From Streptosporangium brasiliense (GTDB taxonomy: Bacteria; Actinomycetota; Actinomycetes; Streptosporangiales; Streptosporangiaceae): DNA of 64,000 nt. Below the pieces are notes generated by a model. The model made no database searches. It was not told the DNA's origin and saw nothing but the letters and a program-made list of their open reading frames with translations. The translations under genes were made by a program, and so were the position numbers. The stretch is from assembly GCF_030811595.1 (NCBI RefSeq), contig NZ_JAUSRB010000002.1, forward strand, positions 1,054,001 through 1,118,000, in the 5' to 3' direction. This document shows, one piece after another, positions 1-8,788 of this stretch (the stretch's first letter is position 1; every line of letters begins with the position of its first letter).

Positions 1-583
1 AGACCCACCCGTCGTCGGCCACGAGCGCGCGCAGGCCCTTGGTGAATCCGATGACGTCGGGGATGTGGGCATAGACGTTGTTGGCCACCACCAGGTCGGC
101 GGGCCCGTGCTCGGCACGGACCGCGGCGCCGGTCTCGGGGCCGAGGAAGGCCGTCAGGGTCGGCACGCCCTTCTCCCTGGCCGCCTCGCCGACGTTCTTC
201 GACGGCTCGACGCCCAGGCACCGGATCTCCCGATCGACCACGTGCCGCAGCAGGTATCCGTCGTTGCTGGCCACCTCGACCACGAACGAGTCGCCGTCCA
301 GCCCCAGCCGGTCGACCGCCCCGGCCACGAACTCCCGGGCGTGCTCCACCCACGAGGTCGAGTACGACGAGAAGTAGGCGTACTCGGTGAAGGTGTCCTC
401 TGGCGTGATCAGCGGCGGGATCTGCGCCAGCCAGCAGTCGGTGCAGACCCGCAGGTGCAGCGGGTAGGTGGTCTCGGGCTCATCGAGCTGCTCAGCGGTG
501 AGGAACCGCTCGCAGGGCGGTGTCGCGCCGAGGTCGACGACGCTGGCGAGGCTCGGGGAGCCGCACAGCCGGCAGGTTGTCAT
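1..583 (-). CDS. sugar C-methyltransferase, SAM-dependent (3' end outside window)
   Basis: The first 194 codons of a class I SAM-dependent methyltransferase of the TylC3/NovU/EvaC type, which put a methyl group on a ring carbon of an NDP-4-keto-hexose. The N-terminus carries the zinc-binding cysteines of this family (C4, C7, C47, C50). Residues 101-112 form the SAM-binding motif I (VVEVASNDGYLL). The gene starts at an ATG at 583 and runs off the left edge, so the C-terminal half is not seen. It is divergent from rmlC, 130 bases away, which supports a role in a branched deoxysugar. The family could also methylate other ketone-containing metabolites; the sugar assignment rests on the neighbours. 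Confidence 0.8.
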   Translation of the reverse strand, partial: MTTCRLCGSPSLASVVDLGATPPCERFLTAEQLDEPETTYPLHLRVCTDCWLAQIPPLITPEDTFTEYAYFSSYSTSWVEHAREFVAGAVDRLGLDGDSFVVEVASNDGYLLRHVVDREIRCLGVEPSKNVGEAAREKGVPTLTAFLGPETGAAVRAEHGPADLVVANNVYAHIPDVIGFTKGLRALVADDGWV

Positions 584-713
584 CAATACACTCCCTAGCC
601 GCGGAACGCGGCTCGACCGGTCTCCATAAAGATCATTTCATCGAGCGCGAACCCTAGGATTTCGCCCGATACTTCGGCGGTGTTACACGGGTCCGCTGTG
701 GCATGCTTCGGCC

Positions 714-1337
714 ATGGAACCCCTCAGCATCGCCGGAATCTGGTGCCATACGCCTCGTATCCACTCCGACCCCCGCGGCGCGGTCCTGGAGCTGTACCGC
801 TCCACCGATCTGGAGCGATCCATCGGCCATCGGCTGGATCTCGCCCAGGCCAACGTCTCGGTCTCCAAGCGGGGCGTCCTGCGGGGCATCCACTTCGCCG
901 ACGTCCCGCCTGGCCAGGCCAAATACGTCACGTGTGTCTCCGGGGCCGTCCTCGACGTCGTCGTGGACATCCGCGTCGGCTCCCCCACCTTCGGGCGGTG
1001 GGAGGCCATGCGCCTGGACGACGAGTCCCGGCGCGGCCTCTACGTCGCCGAGGGGCTGGGCCACGGGTTCATGGCGCTCAGCGAGCAGGCCACGGTCGTC
1101 TACATGTGCTCGCAGCCCTACGCCCCCGGGCGCGAGCACGGCGTCCACCCCTTCGACCCGACCCTCGCGATCGACTGGCCCGCCGGGGTGGAGCCGATCC
1201 TGTCGGACAAGGACGCCGCCGCCCCCAGCCTCAAGGAGGCTCTGGACGCGGGTCTGCTGCCCGACTACCGCGCCTGCGTGGCCTACTACGAGGACCTCGC
1301 CTCTCCCGAGGGCCGGCCGGCCGCGCCTAGCAGTTGA
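714..1337 (+). CDS. rmlC: dTDP-4-dehydrorhamnose 3,5-epimerase RmlC
   Basis: A 207-residue cupin epimerase that inverts C3 and C5 of dTDP-4-keto-6-deoxyglucose in dTDP-L-rhamnose synthesis. The typical RGIHF segment gives the catalytic base H60; the acidic/tyrosine side of the active site is recognisable around residues 125-150 (the VVYMCSQPYAPG region followed by the HPFDP loop). The length is normal for the family. The last 11 bases overlap the 3' end of convergent rmlD. RmlC-like epimerases also serve other deoxysugar pathways and the divergent C-methyltransferase leaves that open. The ATG at 714 gives the expected N-terminus. Confidence 0.9.
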   Translation: MEPLSIAGIWCHTPRIHSDPRGAVLELYRSTDLERSIGHRLDLAQANVSVSKRGVLRGIHFADVPPGQAKYVTCVSGAVLDVVVDIRVGSPTFGRWEAMRLDDESRRGLYVAEGLGHGFMALSEQATVVYMCSQPYAPGREHGVHPFDPTLAIDWPAGVEPILSDKDAAAPSLKEALDAGLLPDYRACVAYYEDLASPEGRPAAPSS

Positions 1338-2184
1338 CGAGCACATCGGATTCCCGTAGCGCCTCGCGCCAGTCCCGCATCGGCGGCAGTCCCGCCCGGT
1401 CCCAGCGTTCGTGTCCCAGCACGCTGTAGGCCGGCCGCGACGCGGGACGCGCGAACTCCTTGGCCGGCACCGGGTTGATCCGGTCCGGGTCCGCGCCCAG
1501 CAGCGTGAAGATCTCCCTCGCGAAGCCGTACCAGCTCGTCTGACCCGCGCCGGTGGCATGGTAGATCCCCGGCGGGGGGCCGGTCCGCCCCATCTCGACG
1601 AGCCCCGCGGCCAGGTCGCCGGCCCAGGTGGGCGGGCCTATCTGGTCGTCGACGACGTCCAGCACCGGGCGGGTCCGCTCCAGACCGGCGATGGTGCCGA
1701 CGAAGCTCTTGCCGGCCGCGCCGTACAGCCAGGCGGTCCGCACGACGTAGCCGGTCTCGGGCAGCACCTCCAGCACGGCGCGCTCGCCGGCGAGCTTGGT
1801 GCGCCCGTAGGCGTTGACCGGGCAGGGCCGGGCGTCCTCGCGGTAGGGGTCCACCCCGCTCCCGTCGAAGACGTAGTCCGTGGAGGGGTGGATCATCCGC
1901 GCGCCGAGGCGCCCGCACGCCTCGGCCAGGGCCCGCACCCCGTGCCCGTTGACGGCCAGCGCCTCGTCCTCACGCGTCTCGGCGTCGTCCACCGCCGTCC
2001 ACGCGGCGCAGTTGACCACGATGTCCGGCCGGCAGGCCGACACCAGATGGTGCACGGCGGAGGTGTCACGGAGGTCGAGCTCGTCCTTGCGGAGGGCGAG
2101 GACGGGCTCCCCCGCGGCCTTCAGGCGGCTCAGCAGCTCGGTCGCGAGCATGCCGGAGGCGCCGGTGACCAGCCACCGGCTCAT
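1327..2184 (-). CDS. rmlD: dTDP-4-dehydrorhamnose reductase RmlD
   Basis: A 285-residue NAD(P)-dependent reductase of the extended SDR family that reduces the 4-keto group in the last step to dTDP-L-rhamnose. It shows the N-terminal nucleotide-binding motif TGASGMLA, the STDYVFDG segment and the catalytic YGRTK (YxxxK). The start ATG overlaps the rmlB stop by four bases (ATGA), so the two are translationally coupled. It meets rmlC tail to tail with a short overlap. Length and motifs are normal. Confidence 0.93.
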   Translation of the reverse strand: MSRWLVTGASGMLATELLSRLKAAGEPVLALRKDELDLRDTSAVHHLVSACRPDIVVNCAAWTAVDDAETREDEALAVNGHGVRALAEACGRLGARMIHPSTDYVFDGSGVDPYREDARPCPVNAYGRTKLAGERAVLEVLPETGYVVRTAWLYGAAGKSFVGTIAGLERTRPVLDVVDDQIGPPTWAGDLAAGLVEMGRTGPPPGIYHATGAGQTSWYGFAREIFTLLGADPDRINPVPAKEFARPASRPAYSVLGHERWDRAGLPPMRDWREALRESDVLVNC

Positions 2185-3182
2185 GCGCTCTCCTCGCCGC
2201 GCCGCCCGGCGTCGGTGGCCGCGAGCGCGCCGTGCCCGTCGGGCCGGTTCGTCGCCGCCTTCCACCAGCCCGGGTTGTCGGCGTACCAGCGGACCGTGTC
2301 GGCCAGGCCCTGCTCGAACGGGACGCCCGGCCGGTAGCCGAGGGCGCGCAGCCGGGAGTCGTCCAGGGAGTAGCGGCGGTCGTGCCCCTTGCGGTCCTCG
2401 ACGCGCTCGACCATGTCCCAGTCGGCCCCGCAGGCCGCCAGCAGCTGGGTGATGAGCTCGATGTTGCTCATCTCCGCCGTGCCGCCGATGTGGTAGACCT
2501 CGCCGGGCTCGCCCCGCTCGGCGACGAGCCGGATGCCCGCGCAGTGGTCGTCGACGTGGACCCAGTCCCTGACGTTGCCGCCGTCGCCGTAGAGCGGGAC
2601 CTTGCGCCCCTGCAGGAGGTTGGTGACGAACAGCGGGATCAGCTTCTCCGGATACTGGTAGGGCCCGTAGTTGTTGCCGCAGCGAGTGATGGAGACCGGC
2701 AGGCCGTGGGTGACCGCGTAGGCGAGGGCGATCATGTCGCCGCCCGCCTTGGCCGCCGAGTACGGCGAGCGCGGCCGCAGCGGCGTGTCCTCCTTCCAGG
2801 AGCCGACGTCGATCGATCCGTAGACCTCGTCGGTGGAGACCTGCACCACCCGCTGGGTGCCCGCGTCGAGGCACGCCTGCATCAGGGTCTGCGTGCCGAG
2901 CACGTTGGTCCGCACGAACTCCCCGGCGCCGGCGATGGACCGGTCCACGTGGGTCTCGGCCGCGAAGTTGATGACGAGGTCGTGGCCGGGCACCACGGCG
3001 GCCATCAGCTCGGCGTCACATATGTCGCCGTGCACGAAGTCGTGGGCGGCGCCCTCCAGGTTCGCCGGGTTGCCGGCGTAGGTGAGCTTGTCGACGACAG
3101 TCACGGTGGCACCGTCCGCGTTGAGCGTGCGGACGTAGTGGGAGCCGATGAAGCCGGCCCCACCGATGACCAAGATCTTCAT
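2181..3182 (-). CDS. rmlB: dTDP-glucose 4,6-dehydratase RmlB
   Basis: A 333-residue SDR enzyme that converts dTDP-glucose to dTDP-4-keto-6-deoxyglucose. The N-terminus MKILVIGGAGFIGSHY holds the NAD-binding GxxGxxG motif; STDEVYG and the YSAAK motif carry the catalytic residues. The ATG at 3182 was chosen because it places this motif at the extreme N-terminus, as in the family; a longer reading upstream adds only a proline- and arginine-rich stretch. It forms an operon with rmlD. The 265 bases between it and rmlA are very GC-rich and show no clear gene; the rmlBD promoter must lie there. Confidence 0.94.
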   Translation of the reverse strand: MKILVIGGAGFIGSHYVRTLNADGATVTVVDKLTYAGNPANLEGAAHDFVHGDICDAELMAAVVPGHDLVINFAAETHVDRSIAGAGEFVRTNVLGTQTLMQACLDAGTQRVVQVSTDEVYGSIDVGSWKEDTPLRPRSPYSAAKAGGDMIALAYAVTHGLPVSITRCGNNYGPYQYPEKLIPLFVTNLLQGRKVPLYGDGGNVRDWVHVDDHCAGIRLVAERGEPGEVYHIGGTAEMSNIELITQLLAACGADWDMVERVEDRKGHDRRYSLDDSRLRALGYRPGVPFEQGLADTVRWYADNPGWWKAATNRPDGHGALAATDAGRRGEESA

Positions 3183-3447
3183 CGGCGTTCCGGAGCGTGT
3201 GCCCCTGGCCTCGGCCACGGGCGGGACGCCCCTGCCTCCTTCCGATTGTGGTCGTGCGCGGGCTTGCGATGACCGAACGGTCCCCGGGCGGCCGCGAGGA
3301 TCCCGCGGCCGGGCTGACGGGGAGGTGAAACACCTGCTGAGCCGGGGCGGACCGCGGCACCCGGCAGGGGTGGCCGCGGCCGGCCGCGGGACAGGGACTC
3401 CAGGCCGTGCGGGCCGGGACGTCCCGGCCCCGGCCGTGGGGAGGATC

Positions 3448-4515
3448 TCAAGAGCTGATCTGAACCTTGCTGTGATCGCCCAGCACGAGACGGTGGGCTC
3501 TGGGGGTCTTGGGGGCGGGGGTGACCTCGACGTCGTGTCCGATCAGCGAGGACTCGATCCGGGACACCCCGGAGATCGAGGAGCGGGGCAGCACGATCGA
3601 GTATTCGATCTCGCTGCCGTTGATCACGCAGTCGGCCGCGATGGAGGTGAAGGGGCCGACGTAGCTGTCCAGGATCCGGGCCCCGGCGCCGACGATCGCC
3701 GGGCCGACGATGCGCGACCGCTCGACCACGGCGCCCGGCTCGACGACCACCCGGCCGATCAGCTCGCTGGCGCCGTCGACCCGGCCGTCGACGCGGCCGT
3801 CCAGGGACTCCAGGACCAGCCGGTTGACCTCCAGCATGTCGGTGACGTTGCCGGTGTCCTTCCAGTAGCCGGATATGACGGTGGACTCGACCTGGTGCCC
3901 CGTCTCGATCAGCCACTGGATCGCGTCGGTGATCTCCAGCTCGCCCCGCCACGACGGCTTGAGCTCGGTCACCGCCTCGTGGATCGCGGGAGTGAACAGG
4001 TAGACGCCGACGAGCGCCAGGTCGCTCTTGGGCTCGTCGGGCTTCTCCTCCAGCCCGATCACCCGGCCTCCGGCGTCGAGCTCCGCGACGCCGAACTGCC
4101 GGGGGTCGCCGACCTGGGTGAGCATGATCTGGGCGGACGGCCGGTCGTGGGCGAACCGCTCCACGATGCCGCTGATCCCGCCGACGATGAAGTTGTCGCC
4201 GAGATACATGACGAAGTCGTCGTCGCCGAGGTAGTCGCGGGCGGTCAGCACGGCGTGGGCCAGCCCGAGCGGGGCCTGCTGGCGGATGTAGGTCACCTCC
4301 AGGCCGAAGGCGGAGCCGTCGCCGACGGCCGCCTCGATCTCCGCCTGCGTGTCGCCCACCACGATCCCGATCTCCCGGATGCCGGCCGCGGCGATGGCCT
4401 CGAGCCCGTAGAAGAGCACGGGCTTGTTGGCCACCGGGACGAGCTGCTTGGCGGAGGTGTGGGTGATCGGCCTCAGCCGAGTGCCCGACCCTCCGGCGAG
4501 CACGAGTGCTTTCAC
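3448..4515 (-). CDS. rmlA: glucose-1-phosphate thymidylyltransferase, long form
   Basis: A 355-residue nucleotidyltransferase that makes dTDP-glucose from glucose-1-phosphate and dTTP. The N-terminus MKALVLAGGSGTRLRP is the signature nucleotide-binding loop. It is the long StrD-like form, with a C-terminal left-handed beta-helix (about residues 245-355) rich in hexapeptide-like isoleucine and valine repeats, rather than the 290-residue RmlA. The GTG start at 4515 lies two bases after the stop of the upstream sugar transferase, so the two genes are one operon. A much longer reading in the same frame, up to 5406, is a shadow of the sugar transferase. Confidence 0.92.
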   Translation of the reverse strand: MKALVLAGGSGTRLRPITHTSAKQLVPVANKPVLFYGLEAIAAAGIREIGIVVGDTQAEIEAAVGDGSAFGLEVTYIRQQAPLGLAHAVLTARDYLGDDDFVMYLGDNFIVGGISGIVERFAHDRPSAQIMLTQVGDPRQFGVAELDAGGRVIGLEEKPDEPKSDLALVGVYLFTPAIHEAVTELKPSWRGELEITDAIQWLIETGHQVESTVISGYWKDTGNVTDMLEVNRLVLESLDGRVDGRVDGASELIGRVVVEPGAVVERSRIVGPAIVGAGARILDSYVGPFTSIAADCVINGSEIEYSIVLPRSSISGVSRIESSLIGHDVEVTPAPKTPRAHRLVLGDHSKVQISS

Positions 4516-4517
4516 GG

Positions 4518-5972
4518 CTAGTAGGCCCCTTCTCCGCCGGTGACGGCGCTCCAGGTCTTCCAGAGGATCTGCAGGTCCAGGAAGAGCGACCAGTTCTCGA
4601 CGTAGCGCAGGTCGAGCCGGACCGACTCCTCCCAGGTCAGATCGGAGCGTCCGCTCACCTGCCACAGCCCGGTCATGCCGGGCTTGACGACCAGGCGGCG
4701 GCGCACGTCCTCGCCGTACTGCTTGACCTCCTCGGGCAGCGGCGGCCGGGGCCCGACGAGCGACATCTCCCCGCGGAGCACGTTGAGCAGCTGCGGCAGC
4801 TCGTCGAGGGAGTAGCGGCGGAGGAAGGCGCCCACGCGGGTGATCCTTGGATCGTTCCTCATCTTGAACAGCACGCCGTCGAACTCGTTGTGCCGCTGAA
4901 GATCGATTTTGAGCCGTTCCGCGTCGTTGACCATCGTGCGGAACTTCACGACCCTGAACTCCCGGCCGCCCTTGCCCACCCTCACCTGCCGGAACAGCGC
5001 CGGCCCCGGGCTGGTCGCGCGGATCAGCGCGGTGATGACCAGCATGGGTACGGCCAGCACCAACAGGGCCAGGCCCGCGCCGACCCGGTCGAACAGGCTT
5101 TTGGCCAGGTGCTTGGCGCCGTCGAACTCGGGGTGCTCGACGTGCAGCAGCGGCATCCCGGCCACCGGCCGGATGCTGATGCGCGGGCCCGCCACGTCCA
5201 TCAGCGCGGGCGCGACGAACAGGTCGGTGCGGGCGTCCTCCAGGCCCCAGGCGAGCCGGCGCAGCGCGGCGCCGTCCAGCTCGGGGCAGGCCAGGATCGC
5301 CACGGCGTCGGCGTTGACCTCGGCCACCACGTCGGGGACGTCGCCGAAGCCACCGAGCACCGGGACGCCGTCGACGTCGAGGCCGTCGGAGCCCGACGGC
5401 AGGCACGCGGCGACCACCGTCATGCCGTGGTGCGGCTGCCTGCGGAGCTGCATCACCAGGTCGAGCACCGACTCCCGGTGCCCGACGGCGACCACCTGGC
5501 GCATGTATTCCCCGAAGGACCGCCGCCGGTGGAGCCGTTTGCGCATGCGATAGCGGAAAACGATCGTGAGGATGAGCGCGAGAGGGAACATCGCCATCAC
5601 GAAGCTACGGGCGATGGTCGTCTGCGTGGCGTAGGCCCCGATCGCGACAGCGGCCGTCAGACCGACCCCGCCGTCGAAGACCGCCCGGAACTCTTCCGTC
5701 CCCTCACCATGTGCACGCTTGCGATAAGCACCTCCCACCGCGAGCGAGAACGGCCACGCCAGGGCCAGACCCAGCCCCAGCAGCGCTTCCGTCCCCGGAA
5801 TGAAGGCACCGAACCAGAGCCGGACCCCGAGGACCGACTCACAGGCGACCACCGCGCACGCGAGGTCGCCGGCCAGCAGAATCCGCGCATAGGAACGTGT
5901 CCAGATGCTCGGAGCGGTACGCACCGAACTGCCCAGGAGCGCGACAGCGGGCGCCTCTGTCCCCACTCTCAT
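4518..5972 (-). CDS. polyprenyl-phosphate glycosyl-1-phosphate transferase (priming sugar transferase)
   Basis: A 484-residue membrane enzyme of the WbaP/CpsE type that starts a glycan by moving a sugar-1-phosphate onto undecaprenyl phosphate. The N-terminal half has hydrophobic segments at about 30-50, 60-80, 100-120 and 125-145, followed by a CoA-binding-like Rossmann domain. The C-terminal catalytic part starts with a membrane helix near residue 285 and has the family blocks KFRTM, RNDPRITRVGAFLRR, SLDELPQ and SLVGPRPPLP, ending in MTGLWQVSGRSDL. It is the first gene of an operon with rmlA, so the glycan probably contains the dTDP-derived deoxysugar. The sugar moved first cannot be told from sequence. 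Confidence 0.88.
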   Translation of the reverse strand: MRVGTEAPAVALLGSSVRTAPSIWTRSYARILLAGDLACAVVACESVLGVRLWFGAFIPGTEALLGLGLALAWPFSLAVGGAYRKRAHGEGTEEFRAVFDGGVGLTAAVAIGAYATQTTIARSFVMAMFPLALILTIVFRYRMRKRLHRRRSFGEYMRQVVAVGHRESVLDLVMQLRRQPHHGMTVVAACLPSGSDGLDVDGVPVLGGFGDVPDVVAEVNADAVAILACPELDGAALRRLAWGLEDARTDLFVAPALMDVAGPRISIRPVAGMPLLHVEHPEFDGAKHLAKSLFDRVGAGLALLVLAVPMLVITALIRATSPGPALFRQVRVGKGGREFRVVKFRTMVNDAERLKIDLQRHNEFDGVLFKMRNDPRITRVGAFLRRYSLDELPQLLNVLRGEMSLVGPRPPLPEEVKQYGEDVRRRLVVKPGMTGLWQVSGRSDLTWEESVRLDLRYVENWSLFLDLQILWKTWSAVTGGEGAY

Positions 5973-6006
5973 ACCACCCCACCCAGATGCCCCAGCATTA
6001 ACAGAT

Positions 6007-6026
6007 AACGAGACGCCTGCCTCGTT
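6007..6026 (-). promoter_or_regulatory. inverted repeat upstream of the sugar transferase-rmlA operon
   Basis: Perfect 6-base arms AACGAG and CTCGTT around an 8-base centre, 35 bases before the sugar transferase ATG and inside an AT-richer stretch. It may be a regulator site or a 5' hairpin. No matching regulator is adjacent. Confidence 0.35.
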
Positions 6027-6214
6027 TCATTGGTTGACAGATTTCTCTAATGCATCAGGAGCGTGGATACCCATGGAAATCCTAGAGATCAAGATTCGGC
6101 AGGGGAATACCGGCCTCCTGTCCACTACTGGCCTAAGTGGGGCAGAGAGAACATCTTGACGGAACGGTCCAAACATGTAGGACCGCCTGCCACGATCCGC
6201 CCGATGAGCAGGAA

Positions 6215-6559
6215 TTAGTCGTACTCGAAATCCGGCAGGGGGGACGGGGGCTCAGGACTGCGCCAGACGACGACGTAATCGCCGCGGGCGGCGTCCACCG
6301 CCTCACCGAGCCTGTCGAAGTCGAACTCCGGGAGGTAGCGGAGCCTGGTGAGGAAGGCGGTGTCGGTGGCCGCCTGGGGCACCACGCATCCCTGGCCCTC
6401 ACGGTCAAGGAGTATGTAGATGACGTCCGGATCGCCCACCACCCGCACCTCGACGACGTCCTCCCACGCGAGGGCGTCAACGCTGCCGTCCGCGTAGTGG
6501 CGGGTCACGCCTTCTTCGGTGACGTATACGTAGGAATCCGGCACTGAATTGCCGTGCAT
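6215..6559 (-). CDS. hypothetical protein, 114 residues
   Basis: A small soluble acidic protein that I do not recognise. It begins MHGNSVPDSYVYVTEEG and has an alternating beta-strand pattern: a strand-turn-strand start with the sequence YADGSVDALAWEDVVEV, then valine and isoleucine strands and a C-terminal helix with a WRSPEPPSP tail. The start at 6559 was preferred over one 138 bases upstream because the extra residues are arginine- and proline-rich and look non-coding. It stands alone between the glycan operon and the GntR gene, in the same direction as both. It has no signal peptide or membrane segment. Confidence 0.6.
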   Translation of the reverse strand: MHGNSVPDSYVYVTEEGVTRHYADGSVDALAWEDVVEVRVVGDPDVIYILLDREGQGCVVPQAATDTAFLTRLRYLPEFDFDRLGEAVDAARGDYVVVWRSPEPPSPLPDFEYD

Positions 6560-6752
6560 GGCCGCGATTGTGACGACTTCAGGGCGTCCGGTGCAATAGA
6601 AGCGTGCAAGTCCGGCCACCGGCACGGGCCGCGACCTGCCGCCGCGCGGCCGCGCACGGTGGGCCGCCGCACGGCCGGTGGTCCGCCGCACGGCCATGTC
6701 CGGCAGGTCCCACCCGCGCCCGTGCCCGCGACGGCGATCCGCCGGGGAGCCG

Positions 6753-7376
6753 TCAGTCCGTGCCCCAGCCGTGGTCGAGGTGAGTGGCGACGGCCCGCCG
6801 CGCGCTCTCCGCGGGCCCTCTGCCGATCGCGTCGAGCAGCGCCCGGTGCTCGGCGACCAGGACGTCCCGGTCGGTGTAGACGGCGCGCAGCCGTACCAGG
6901 CCGAGGCGGGTCTCGGCGGCCAGCACGGCGTAGAGCCGCTCCAGCCGGGGACTGCCCACCGCGACGATCAGCGCCTGGTGCAGCGCCATGTGCTCGGCCA
7001 CCACGTCGGACCAGGGGGCGTCACCGGGCAGCGCGGCCATCCGGGCCAGCGCCCCGTCGGCCTCCTCGACCCGCCGCCCGGCCAGGGCGGTGGCCATGAG
7101 GTCCTCCAGTGGGCGCCGCACGAACATCAGGTCGTCCAGGTCGGCCAGGGTGACCTCGGCCACCTGCGCGCTGCGGTGCCGTTCGCGCCTGAGCAGGCCC
7201 TCGTGCACGAGCACGGCCAGCGCCTCCCGGACGGTCGGCCGGGCCACGCCGTACAGGGTGGACAGTTCCTGTTCCGGCAGCGGGGTGCCCGGGGCGATCT
7301 CGCCGGAGAGCACCCGGCGGCGCAGGGCGTCGGCGAGGGCGTTGACGGCGGAGACGGGGCGGAGCGGGATGGTCAC
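6753..7376 (-). CDS. GntR-family transcriptional regulator, FadR/FCD subgroup
   Basis: A 207-residue regulator. Residues 10-75 are the GntR winged helix (LADALRRRVLSGEIAPGTPL, then the recognition helix GVARPTVREALAVL); residues 85-200 form an all-helical FCD effector domain with the metal-ligand-like pattern D...H...H. It begins with GTG, overlapping the stop of the upstream EamA gene by four bases, so the regulator is the second gene of the operon. The palindrome TTGTCTGACAA in the operon promoter matches the FadR-type operator form TnGTnnnACnA, so it most likely represses its own operon until a ligand, perhaps an acid exported by the EamA protein, binds. The ligand is unknown. Confidence 0.87.
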   Translation of the reverse strand: MTIPLRPVSAVNALADALRRRVLSGEIAPGTPLPEQELSTLYGVARPTVREALAVLVHEGLLRRERHRSAQVAEVTLADLDDLMFVRRPLEDLMATALAGRRVEEADGALARMAALPGDAPWSDVVAEHMALHQALIVAVGSPRLERLYAVLAAETRLGLVRLRAVYTDRDVLVAEHRALLDAIGRGPAESARRAVATHLDHGWGTD

Positions 7377-8245
7377 GCCGACGACTCTATTGCCGCGACC
7401 CGGCCCCGGCGGCCCGGACGCCGCTCGGGCAGGGCCACCACGGCCAGGCTCGCGCCGAGCAGCGCCAGCCCGCCGGCTGAGGCGAGCGTGAGCCGCTCAC
7501 CGAGCACCGCGACGCCGAGCAGGGCGGCGACCGCGGGCTCGGCGAGGGCGAGGGTGGCGGCGGTCGCGACGGGGGTGGTGCGCAGGCCCCTGCCGTACAG
7601 GACGTAGGCCAGCGCGGTGGTGGCGCAGCCCAGGTAGAGGGCGGTGAGCAGGCCGCGCGGCTCGGCGAGCCAGGCGGTGCCCGTCCACAGCAGGACCGGG
7701 AGCATCACGACCGCGGCCCCGCCGAACATCGCCCCCATCACCGCGCCGGAGGGGGCGCCCGCGCCGATCACCCGGGCCGCCGCCACCGCGTAGAAGGCGT
7801 ACAGCAGACCGCCGACCAGCGCGATCAGGATCCCGTCCAGCCGCGCCTCGCCCCCTCCGCCGGTGAGCACGGCGCAGCCCGCGATCGCCACCGCGGTCGC
7901 CCCGGCCCAGCGCCGGGTGGGCGGCACCCGGTTGAGCAGCCAGGAGAGCAGGCCGGTGAAGACCGGGCCGCTGCCGATGGCGACCACGGTGCCGATGGCC
8001 ACGCCGGTCCGGCTGACCGCGGCGAAGAAGCAGAGCTGGTAGGCGGCCACGGCCAGCGCGGCCGCCAGCAGCAGGCCCCGGTGCGGCAGAGACCGGAGGG
8101 CCGGCCCCGCGGCGACGGCGAGCACCAGGCCGCCGATCACCAGGCGGGCGGCGGCCAGGGAGACCGGGTCGACGCCGGCGACGAGCAGTCCGGCGGTGCC
8201 TGCGGTGCCCCAGAGCACGGCGGCTCCGACAACGGCGAGCTTCAT
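7373..8245 (-). CDS. EamA-family (DMT superfamily) transporter
   Basis: A 290-residue inner-membrane protein with ten predicted hydrophobic segments in two EamA repeats (about residues 1-135 and 145-285), typical of drug/metabolite exporters. The second repeat ends with the usual ALAEPAVAALLG and LGERL segments. The ATG at 8245 was chosen over an upstream TTG because a well-formed promoter has its -10 box seven bases before it. The 3' end overlaps the GntR gene by four bases. The substrate cannot be read from the sequence; control by a FadR-type regulator hints at a small acid or amino acid. Confidence 0.87.
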   Translation of the reverse strand: MKLAVVGAAVLWGTAGTAGLLVAGVDPVSLAAARLVIGGLVLAVAAGPALRSLPHRGLLLAAALAVAAYQLCFFAAVSRTGVAIGTVVAIGSGPVFTGLLSWLLNRVPPTRRWAGATAVAIAGCAVLTGGGGEARLDGILIALVGGLLYAFYAVAAARVIGAGAPSGAVMGAMFGGAAVVMLPVLLWTGTAWLAEPRGLLTALYLGCATTALAYVLYGRGLRTTPVATAATLALAEPAVAALLGVAVLGERLTLASAGGLALLGASLAVVALPERRPGRRGRVAAIESSA

Positions 8246-8251
8246 GGCTAG

Positions 8252-8280
8252 ATTGTCTGACAACTAGACAATTCAGTCAA
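8252..8280 (-). promoter_or_regulatory. promoter and FadR-type operator of the EamA-gntR operon
   Basis: On the minus strand, -35 TTGACT (8280-8275), a 17-base spacer and -10 GACAAT (8257-8252), with the ATG beginning seven bases after the -10 box, so the message is probably leaderless. The 11-base perfect palindrome TTGTCTGACAA (8253-8263) covers the -10 box, and a second pair of arms, ATTGTCT and AGACAAT (8252-8258 and 8266-8272), overlaps it. The palindrome fits TnGTnnnACnA, the operator form of FadR-type GntR proteins. Confidence 0.72.
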
Positions 8281-8335
8281 GCGCGGGCGACCCCCCTCCC
8301 GTTTTCCCGGGGATCCGCGCGGGTAGCTTGGCCAG

Positions 8336-8782
8336 GTGAGACATCGGGGAATCGCCGCGGTCCTGTCGGCGGTGGCATTGCTGAGCGGGTGCGCGCCCGC
8401 CGGGTCCGCCGCGGGTCCGGACACCCGCCACTCGGCACCCGCCAGGCCGGGGGCCTCGCCGGCGACGGCCGGCACGGCCCGGCCCGTGCCCGGCGCGCTG
8501 CCCGTCAGGGCGCTGTCGGCGCTACCGCCCGAGGCCGCCGCCACCTGGCGGCTGATCCGCGACGGCGGGCCCTTCCCCTACCCCCGCGACGGCGTGGTCT
8601 TCCAGAACCGGGAGCGCCTTCTGCCGGTCAAGGCACGGGGCCACTACCGCGAATACACCGTGCCGACCCCGCGGAGGTCGGACCGGGGCGCGCGGCGGAT
8701 GGTCAGCGGGGGCGGCGCCGGCGAGATCTACTACACCGCGGACCACTACCGGTCCTTCGTGGCCGTCGACGTGCGGAGGTGA
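8336..8782 (+). CDS. secreted guanyl-specific ribonuclease (RNase Sa/barnase family), lipoprotein-type signal
   Basis: A 148-residue extracellular ribonuclease. Residues 1-18 are a signal peptide ending LLSG before C19, a good lipobox, followed by a linker rich in Ala, Pro and Gly and an RNase domain from about residue 62. E106, R121 and H137 have the same 15- and 16-residue spacings as the catalytic Glu, Arg and His of Streptomyces RNase Sa, within the motifs REYTVPT, GARRMV and DHYRSF. It starts with GTG. The next gene encodes a barstar inhibitor, so this is a toxin and immunity pair. Whether the enzyme stays lipid-anchored or is released is not clear. Confidence 0.88.
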   Translation: MRHRGIAAVLSAVALLSGCAPAGSAAGPDTRHSAPARPGASPATAGTARPVPGALPVRALSALPPEAAATWRLIRDGGPFPYPRDGVVFQNRERLLPVKARGHYREYTVPTPRRSDRGARRMVSGGGAGEIYYTADHYRSFVAVDVRR

Positions 8783-8788
8783 CCCGCC

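Noticed and set aside
3448-5406. A 652-codon open reading on the minus strand covering rmlA and part of the sugar transferase
   Set aside because: Only the last 355 codons encode RmlA. The upstream part is a shadow of the sugar transferase in another frame, rich in Arg and Pro.
4506-6008. Long plus-strand open reading opposite the sugar transferase gene
   Set aside because: The translation is His/Gln/Pro/Arg-rich with no fold or motif; it is the usual antisense opening in high-GC DNA. The same applies to plus-strand openings across nuoN to nuoH.
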